This document shows positions 6,326 through 11,062 of a DNA stretch of 11,062 nucleotides, in pieces. The notes below the pieces were generated by a model, which saw nothing but the letters and a program-made list of their open reading frames with translations, did not search any database and was not told the DNA's origin. The stretch covers positions 1 through 11,062 of the forward strand of contig JAPLSR010000080.1 of assembly GCA_026398545.1 (NCBI GenBank), given 5' to 3'. Made by a program: the position numbers and the translations under genes. How positions within the stretch are numbered: the stretch's first letter is position 1; each line of letters begins with the position of its first letter. The DNA comes from Candidatus Sumerlaeota bacterium (lineage in GTDB: Bacteria; Sumerlaeota; Sumerlaeia; MWCT01).

Positions 6326-8317
6326 CTTTGCCGAGAAATCGCCCGCGCGGGAAAGGTATATCTTGCAGAATATCAGGAAAAAACTCAACCCAAGGATAGC
6401 CAGACAATAAATCAGCGGCGCCACATGCATGGTCAGACGCCAGTCAAGGTCGATACCGGCGAGGAACGCTGTTGGAGCTTCGAGAAGAAGTGCAACGAAA
6501 ACCCATCTCCGCCATGAAGTAATGAGCGCAAGAAGGATTCCCAGAAGATAACCGGCGAATAAAACACGGCTCCCGGCGAATAGTCCGCCCATGACATGGC
6601 TTCGGAAAAAGATGCGCCACACGCCCCGCAGGGTGACCCTGACAACCTCAGGCACGGTGTGAAGCCCGAAGATATAATGAAATGTGCTGGTAGGTTCACC
6701 GGCGTAAGGATTTTGTCTGACCTCTTCAGCGCCGGGGAATCCGGGGCGACCGGCAAATTCACGGTTGCGGTAAAAACTGGCGTGGATGTTGGAGGAGTAA
6801 AGCGGGTCGCCCGCGTATTGTTCATTGAAGACAAGATGCGGTTCAACCATGATGAGGGGCAGGAAAATCGCTGTGATATATACAATGGGTTGAACCTTCC
6901 GCCTTATGCAGAATATAAGCGTGAGGGGAATGGCAAAGCTCAGCGACGTGACCTGTGTGAGAGAGAGAATACCTGTAATCAATCCGACTTTAAAGCCGCC
7001 CCATATCTTCTTTCCGCGCAAACCATCCAGCGCCGCCAGAAATGCGAGGATGAGCAGGAGATATATCTCCATACGCAGACCCCGCGCGCTCACGAAGATA
7101 AAATAGGGGTTGACGGCGCAAGCGAATGCGGCGCCCAGCGCAACAGGCGCGCCGAACCATCTTCTCGCTATATAAGCGGTTGCAGGTATCACGGCAACGG
7201 AAAGAAGGAATGTCAGAAGGCGGAGTGTGGCGTCATTCTCCGGCGCAATCCAGAATGCCATTCTCAGAATCCAGATGAAAAAGGGTTCGCGGACATACGG
7301 CGCAGTGGTTGTTGCAGTTTCAAAGAGACCGCCGCCCCTTTGGGCGATGTCCAGATATCCTGCGGCATCGGGGTCGAGGAGTTGACCCGCACTCCCAATA
7401 AGACCTGACCACCGGAGGCATCCCCCAAGAACTATAAAGCTTGCGACATAAAGGAGAAAGGTACCTGCGGGAATTTTCTCAAAATATTTCCGGCTGATAA
7501 GGACGACCACAAGAATGGTTGCAACAACAAAAAATGCCTCCCATATCCATGGCGAGGTGTAAATGCTCAGCCAGGGCAGAAGGGTTGAAAGGGCTGTAAT
7601 GCTCAATGCCGCCGCCCCATCCATTGACTTCCATCTCCGGTGGATATGAACCATCAGGGGAATGAAAAACATGATGATTATCGGGGGAAAAACAATGAGC
7701 AATCGGGCAACCGGCGAGTAAATATACCTTTCCATGCGGCTCAGGATAATTACGGGCGGGACGGCGCTTCCTGACTCGGCGGTTATCTCAAGGGTGTCAA
7801 CTCCCTTATCTGAACCTCCGTAAAAGACCCTGATTTTACCATCAAGCGGAACATTCCTCCTTTTTCCCCCATTGAGCGAGACATGGAAAGCGGCGCCACT
7901 TGATTTCGTCTTCACCGTCTGCAGGTGGAATGTGGTGAGGGCATGGGTGTCTCTTGGAAGGCGCAGAATCAGTCGTCCCCTGCCACCGGGCGGAAGGGAG
8001 AGTTTGTTTTCACCAAAGACCCAATCCCCTTCCACCGTATGCCCGAGACTGCGCAGCCCGGGCGCATCAAGCGCCAGAAATCCCCCCTCCCTCAGCACAA
8101 ATGGTTTCTCGCCGTTAAGGAGTATATACATTGAGGTAAGGGCAAGCGCCAGCGGGATAATGACGGAGACAAGATAAAGGATGGGAAATGTCAGGAATTT
8201 CCCGGTCTGTATCTGGGGTGTGGTCTGTTTCACGCTGAACTTCCGCCAAGCAATCATTCCCGCGCCCGCGCGCAACTTGTTTAACTGATTCACAGGAGGG
8301 ATGTAACCGTCAAGCAT
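6314..8317 (-). CDS. Multi-pass membrane glycosyltransferase, GT-C fold (GT39/ArnT-like), with N-terminal extracytoplasmic insert
   Basis: The 667-residue protein has about twelve hydrophobic segments. The C-terminal part (from about 285) looks like a GT-C enzyme that takes sugar from a polyprenyl-linked donor on the outer face of the membrane: TM at 285-300, an acidic loop LLDPDAAGYLDIA (313-325, D315 and D317 as candidate catalytic or metal residues), the REPFFIW segment (343-349), many helices, and a terminal DWRLTMHVAPL block (625-635). The N-terminal part is less usual: a basic cytosolic tail, TM1 (43-66), about 130 polar, strand-rich residues (68-195) that should face outward, then TM helices at 203-225, 238-252 and 260-275 before the core. 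The ATG at 8317 has no clear Shine-Dalgarno; an in-frame ATG at 8257 is possible, and the N-terminal 20 residues add nothing recognisable. It lies directly upstream of purN with overlapping stop and start. Acceptor and sugar cannot be inferred; a polytopic protein of another family is less likely. Confidence 0.75.
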   Translation of the reverse strand: MLDGYIPPVNQLNKLRAGAGMIAWRKFSVKQTTPQIQTGKFLTFPILYLVSVIIPLALALTSMYILLNGEKPFVLREGGFLALDAPGLRSLGHTVEGDWVFGENKLSLPPGGRGRLILRLPRDTHALTTFHLQTVKTKSSGAAFHVSLNGGKRRNVPLDGKIRVFYGGSDKGVDTLEITAESGSAVPPVIILSRMERYIYSPVARLLIVFPPIIIMFFIPLMVHIHRRWKSMDGAAALSITALSTLLPWLSIYTSPWIWEAFFVVATILVVVLISRKYFEKIPAGTFLLYVASFIVLGGCLRWSGLIGSAGQLLDPDAAGYLDIAQRGGGLFETATTTAPYVREPFFIWILRMAFWIAPENDATLRLLTFLLSVAVIPATAYIARRWFGAPVALGAAFACAVNPYFIFVSARGLRMEIYLLLILAFLAALDGLRGKKIWGGFKVGLITGILSLTQVTSLSFAIPLTLIFCIRRKVQPIVYITAIFLPLIMVEPHLVFNEQYAGDPLYSSNIHASFYRNREFAGRPGFPGAEEVRQNPYAGEPTSTFHYIFGLHTVPEVVRVTLRGVWRIFFRSHVMGGLFAGSRVLFAGYLLGILLALITSWRRWVFVALLLEAPTAFLAGIDLDWRLTMHVAPLIYCLAILGLSFFLIFCKIYLSRAGDFSAKRRG

Positions 8318-8379
8318 TTTAAAAATTCAGTATTCAAAAAATTTCCCGATGATGGGCATGTGTGAAATATGGTTTCGCC

Positions 8380-8408
8380 TTGACGGGGCGATTCTCCATT
8401 CATAGCAT
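8380..8408 (+). promoter_or_regulatory. Candidate sigma-70 promoter for the DUF401 gene
   Basis: TTGACG (8380-8385, five of six matches to the -35 consensus), a 17-bp spacer, and TAGCAT (8403-8408, four of six to the -10 consensus) lie 40 bases upstream of the DUF401 start codon, inside the 130-bp divergent intergenic region. Spacing and position are right; the -10 is weak. No comparable pair was found for the divergent glycosyltransferase gene. Confidence 0.38.
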
Positions 8409-8447
8409 CCGTTACTCTTATACAGGAGATGCACGGCGGAGCAAGTC

Positions 8448-9728
8448 ATGATTGGCGGAGTTCCTGCGCTTATAAAGGTCCTTTTAATCTTCACACTTGT
8501 TCTTGTGCTGAACAGGTTGTGGCTCCATCTTGGTCTCGCCCTGATTCTGGGCACAATGGCAATGGGTCTATGGTTCGGCAATGGAGCGACCGGCTCACTT
8601 CTCATTATCTTTAGAGGAGTCAGCGACAGTGAATGCATCCTGCTTATCATTGCCATATATAACATCCTCACACTCACACAGCTTATGAGCCGGACGGGGC
8701 AGATGCAGAGGATGATTACCAGTGTGCGGGCACTGGCGCCCTCGCGCCGGATAGCGCTGGCAATATTGCCTGCCATAATCGGTTTTTTATCCATGCCGGG
8801 TGGTGCGGCGGTCTCTGCGCCCATGGTGGAGGCGGCGGATGAGGAGAAATCCCTCGACCCCGCCCAGAAGACGGCGATTAATTACTGGTTCCGCCATGCA
8901 TGGGAGTTCTGGTGGCCCCTTTATCCGGGGACGCTTCTTGCTTATGAGATGTCAGGGTTGACGGCATGGCAATTCGCCACCGTTCAGATGCCCTTATCAC
9001 TTTTTTCCCTTATCTTCGGGGCTATTTTCCTCCTGTTGCCACTCAGGCTCGGACCCAGGAAGGCGCACCCGACAGGGAAAATATCCAACCTTGTTCTCTC
9101 AATGTTCCCCATTATCCTCCTTATGGGAGTGTGGGTGGTGGCGGGGGCAATCACAAGCCGTTTTACACGCTCAAATTATCCACCGCTCCTACTGGGAATC
9201 TGGGCGGCAATGACATGGGTTCATTTCATGGGCGGTGCGGATAAAAAGACCTGGATGGATATCCTGAAAAACAAAAAAACTCTCCTCATACTTGTTGTCG
9301 TGGCGGGGGTGAAGGTCTTTTCCAGGATGCTGGGGACACCTGTGCCGGGCGGTGAAAAAATTGTGGACCTGGTGGGGAGAAATCTTAAGACTCTTCACAT
9401 CCCTGAGCTGTTAATCGTCATGCTTATCCCTTTTATATCCGGAATTGTTACAGGACTGGGGGTGGGATTTGTGGGGTCAAGTTTTCCAATAGTGTTATCA
9501 CTGGCTGCCAAAAATCCCGCCGTCACGCATATCATGTCTTATGTGGTTCTCGGCTACGGGTTTGGATATATCGGGATGATGCTATCGCCGGTTCATGTAT
9601 GTTTCGTTCTGTCCAACGAGTATTTCAACACATCCACAATGCGCGCTTACAAAAAAATATGGTTGCCTTCCATGGGGATTCTTTGCGCCGCCGGGCTTCT
9701 CAGTTACATTGCCTCGCACTTCGGATGA
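8448..9728 (+). CDS. DUF401 family integral membrane protein (putative transporter)
   Basis: The 426-residue product has about ten hydrophobic segments and no signal peptide beyond TM1 (7-21). It carries blocks I recognise from the DUF401 family: FLSMPGGAAVSAPMVE (113-128), INYWFRHAWEFWWPLYPG (144-161) and SPVHVCFVLSNEYF (380-393). The family occurs in bacteria and archaea, has no established biochemical role, and resembles ion-transporter superfamily proteins. Two similar glycine- and proline-rich hairpins, at 106-130 and 325-350, fit such a transporter with inverted halves. The start is supported by GGAG at 8438-8441, six bases before the ATG, and by a plausible promoter further upstream. 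The gene stands alone between a divergent glycosyltransferase gene and an MscS-like gene 130 bp downstream, so context does not reveal a substrate. Family call is firm; transport function is inference. Confidence 0.9.
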   Translation: MIGGVPALIKVLLIFTLVLVLNRLWLHLGLALILGTMAMGLWFGNGATGSLLIIFRGVSDSECILLIIAIYNILTLTQLMSRTGQMQRMITSVRALAPSRRIALAILPAIIGFLSMPGGAAVSAPMVEAADEEKSLDPAQKTAINYWFRHAWEFWWPLYPGTLLAYEMSGLTAWQFATVQMPLSLFSLIFGAIFLLLPLRLGPRKAHPTGKISNLVLSMFPIILLMGVWVVAGAITSRFTRSNYPPLLLGIWAAMTWVHFMGGADKKTWMDILKNKKTLLILVVVAGVKVFSRMLGTPVPGGEKIVDLVGRNLKTLHIPELLIVMLIPFISGIVTGLGVGFVGSSFPIVLSLAAKNPAVTHIMSYVVLGYGFGYIGMMLSPVHVCFVLSNEYFNTSTMRAYKKIWLPSMGILCAAGLLSYIASHFG

Positions 9729-9832
9729 TTCATAAGACATTTTATTTACTTTGAGAAATTTATCTTGTCTTTCGTCATGGATTGTCACCATACATATTAA
9801 GTTTTTCATATAACATCCGACCCTGAAATTTT

Positions 9833-9844
9833 AGAGAGCTCTCT
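9833..9844. repeat. Perfect 12-bp palindrome AGAGAGCTCTCT upstream of MscS-like gene
   Basis: The palindrome has no spacer and ends 14 bases before the ATG of the MscS-like gene. It is a candidate operator half-site pair or, in RNA, an intermolecular pairing site near the start region; it cannot fold as a normal hairpin without losing its central bases. The surrounding intergenic sequence (9729-9858) is AT-rich. It holds a TATAAC at 9809-9814 but no properly spaced -35, and no convincing terminator for the DUF401 gene. Confidence 0.3.
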
Positions 9845-9858
9845 CTGGCGGTTCACTT

Positions 9859-10785
9859 ATGAACATACCTTATTATCTTGATAATCTGGGCATTTCCCAT
9901 CCTCTACAGGATAAAATCGGACTCACCATCTTTTATATCCTTTTGCTGACCATATTACGGCTGTTAATAGGCGGCTTGATTAACAGACGCATCAAGGATG
10001 TAAAGAAACATTATTACTGGGCACGCACCGCCACCTATGGGACATCCCTCCTTGGCTTGATTCTCATCATCTCCGTCTGGCTCAAGAGCATGTCCTCCCT
10101 TGCCACATATCTGGGTCTTGTCACCGCCGGTCTGGCATTGGCATTGCGTGACATCATCGCCAATTTTGCCGGATGGATTTTTATCATCCTGAGACAACCG
10201 TTCCGCATGGGCGACCGCATACAAATCGGCAACTTCAAAGGCGATATCATAGACATCAACATCCTGCAGTTCAGTATCCTTGAAATCGGAAACTGGGTGG
10301 ACGCCGACCAGAGCACAGGGCGCATCATTGACATCCCCAACGGGATGGTCCTCACCCAGCCCATCGCCAATTATACGAAAGGTTTTGAATACATCTGGGA
10401 TGAGATTCCAGTCCTTATCACGTTTGAAAGTAACTGGAAGAAGGCAAAGGAACTCCTCAACACCATTGCGCTGGAGAAGGCGGAGAGACTATCACAGGAC
10501 GCCGAGAATCAGATTCGCGCCGCCGCCCAGAAATATATGATTTTCTACAAACATCTCACACCCACAGTTTATACCGATGTGCAGGACTCCGGCATTCGCC
10601 TGACCATCCGCTATCTCACCAAAACCCGCCACCGCCGCATCATGGTTCAGACTATCTGGGAGGCAATTTTGGAAGCCTTTGCAAAGGAACCGGATATCGA
10701 CCTCGCTTACACTACACGACGCATTTTTGATAATACCAAAGAAGGCAAAAAAACCTTGCGACCACCTGAAGGGAAACAGTCATGA
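9859..10785 (+). CDS. Small-conductance mechanosensitive channel, MscS family
   Basis: MscS-type channels open under membrane tension to release solutes on osmotic downshock; they are inner-membrane heptamers. The 308-residue product has the minimal three-helix layout: TM1 about 20-42, TM2 about 55-75, and the pore-lining TM3 from about 79, with the small-residue-rich stretch YLGLVTAGLALAL leading to the helix break and RQPFRMGDRIQIGNFKGDI. The beta domain follows, with the diagnostic IIDIPNG and the IANYTKG strand, then an alpha/beta cytosolic vestibule domain to about 290. Length is close to E. coli MscS (286). Compared with that protein, there is a short extra loop of about eight residues (NWVDADQSTG) before the IPNG motif. 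The ATG has only a weak GGCGG at 9847-9851 seven bases upstream. It appears to be a single-gene unit. Confidence 0.94.
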   Translation: MNIPYYLDNLGISHPLQDKIGLTIFYILLLTILRLLIGGLINRRIKDVKKHYYWARTATYGTSLLGLILIISVWLKSMSSLATYLGLVTAGLALALRDIIANFAGWIFIILRQPFRMGDRIQIGNFKGDIIDINILQFSILEIGNWVDADQSTGRIIDIPNGMVLTQPIANYTKGFEYIWDEIPVLITFESNWKKAKELLNTIALEKAERLSQDAENQIRAAAQKYMIFYKHLTPTVYTDVQDSGIRLTIRYLTKTRHRRIMVQTIWEAILEAFAKEPDIDLAYTTRRIFDNTKEGKKTLRPPEGKQS

Positions 10786-10833
10786 CATTATATCCATTAA
10801 TCAAAGCCACATAAGGCGTTACACCAACAGGCA

Positions 10834-10859
10834 ATGCGCCGTCCTGAATAATTGCGCAT
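10834..10859. repeat. Inverted repeat between convergent MscS-like and TPR genes
   Basis: ATGCGC (10834-10839) and GCGCAT (10854-10859) pair around a 14-base loop in the 108-bp gap between two convergent genes. The position suits a bidirectional terminator, but the stem is six pairs and no T-run follows on either strand, so this is a weak candidate. Confidence 0.2.
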
Positions 10860-10893
10860 GAGATGGGACTTATCTTGCGGGGGTGTTTTGAGG

Positions 10894-11062
10894 CTACGGT
10901 GGAGACATCTTGATGCCAATGTAAGCCTGTCTTGCCCGCGTAAGTTGATATTTTGCCTCAATAACTTTGATATTTTTTTCGCCAAGAATCTTTTCACGGA
11001 TTTCGACAGCCCTTTCTGCGAGTTTGACGGAGGATTCATAATCCTTTTCATCCCATTTGCGG
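10894..11062 (-). CDS. C-terminal fragment of a TPR-repeat protein, 5' part outside window
   Basis: From the right edge the minus strand is open for 55 residues and ends at TAG (10896-10894). The segment YESSVKLAERAVEIREKILG (residues 8-27 of the fragment) matches the helix-turn-helix spacing and the A-x-x-x-A/alanine-rich pattern of kinesin-light-chain-type TPRs, in which the repeat ends in an IREKILG-like sequence followed by N or H and P or I. A last amphipathic helix (about 32-48) and a short tail ending MSPP follow. Such proteins are protein-interaction scaffolds; partners and full length cannot be read here. The gene converges on the MscS-like gene. Confidence 0.7.
   Translation of the reverse strand, partial: RKWDEKDYESSVKLAERAVEIREKILGEKNIKVIEAKYQLTRARQAYIGIKMSPP

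Noticed and set aside
6596..7408. A 270-codon open frame on the plus strand opposite the glycosyltransferase gene
   Set aside because: The translation is charged, cysteine-rich and without domain pattern; the minus-strand frame encodes clear membrane helices and the GT-C motifs.
8423..8431. AGGAG directly followed by an ATG at 8429 as an alternative start upstream of the DUF401 gene
   Set aside because: That ATG is in a different frame that stops after 61 codons with no family features; the Shine-Dalgarno would also be too close to the codon.
9734..9771. AAGACA and TGTCTT as a possible terminator after the DUF401 gene
   Set aside because: Six-base arms separated by 26 bases without GC-rich pairing or a T-run beyond the stem do not make a credible intrinsic terminator.
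10797..11051. An 84-codon minus-strand frame at the right end
   Set aside because: It is basic and featureless; the neighbouring minus-strand frame over the same bases gives a clear TPR helix pattern and an in-frame stop at 10894.

Overview
The window reads as a bacterial chromosome segment of about middling GC content, densely packed with ordinary-looking genes. Shine-Dalgarno-type start sites (clearest before purN) and a bacterial purN argue for a bacterium. The mix of a bacterial TMTC-like TPR glycosyltransferase, a DUF401 membrane protein and an unusual GT-C protein would suit an uncultivated or poorly sampled lineage, but the sequence alone does not fix the phylum. No rRNA, tRNA, CRISPR array, insertion sequence or phage gene was seen.

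Layout, left to right. (1) Minus strand, 1-1270: the N-terminal 423 residues of an FAD-dependent amine-oxidase-fold oxidoreductase, cut by the left edge. (2) A 229-bp divergent intergenic region with a small dyad. (3) Plus strand, 1500-3839: a TMTC-like membrane protein with nine C-terminal TPR-like units, followed closely by an ABC exporter half-transporter (3877-5703) whose Walker B motif carries Asp where the catalytic Glu normally sits. (4) Minus strand, 8317 down to 5700: a GT-C-like membrane glycosyltransferase with an unusual N-terminal extracytoplasmic module, translationally coupled to purN. purN and the ABC gene converge and share a TTAA stop overlap. (5) Plus strand, 8448-9728: a DUF401 membrane protein. 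(6) Plus strand, 9859-10785: an MscS-type mechanosensitive channel. (7) Minus strand, 11062 down to 10894: the last 55 residues of a TPR protein entering from the right edge.

Five of the eight genes encode multi-pass membrane proteins. Two glycosyltransferase-like proteins, an oxidoreductase of the UDP-galactopyranose-mutase/HemY-like superfamily and an ABC exporter lie close together. This is compatible with a cell-envelope glycan theme, but that is inference from neighbourhood. purN is the only clear central-metabolism gene and sits away from other pur genes. I see no defence, mobile or secondary-metabolite system, so the candidates worth following are modest: the degenerate-site ABC half without an adjacent partner, the two atypical glycosyltransferases, and the tight coupling of purN to one of them.
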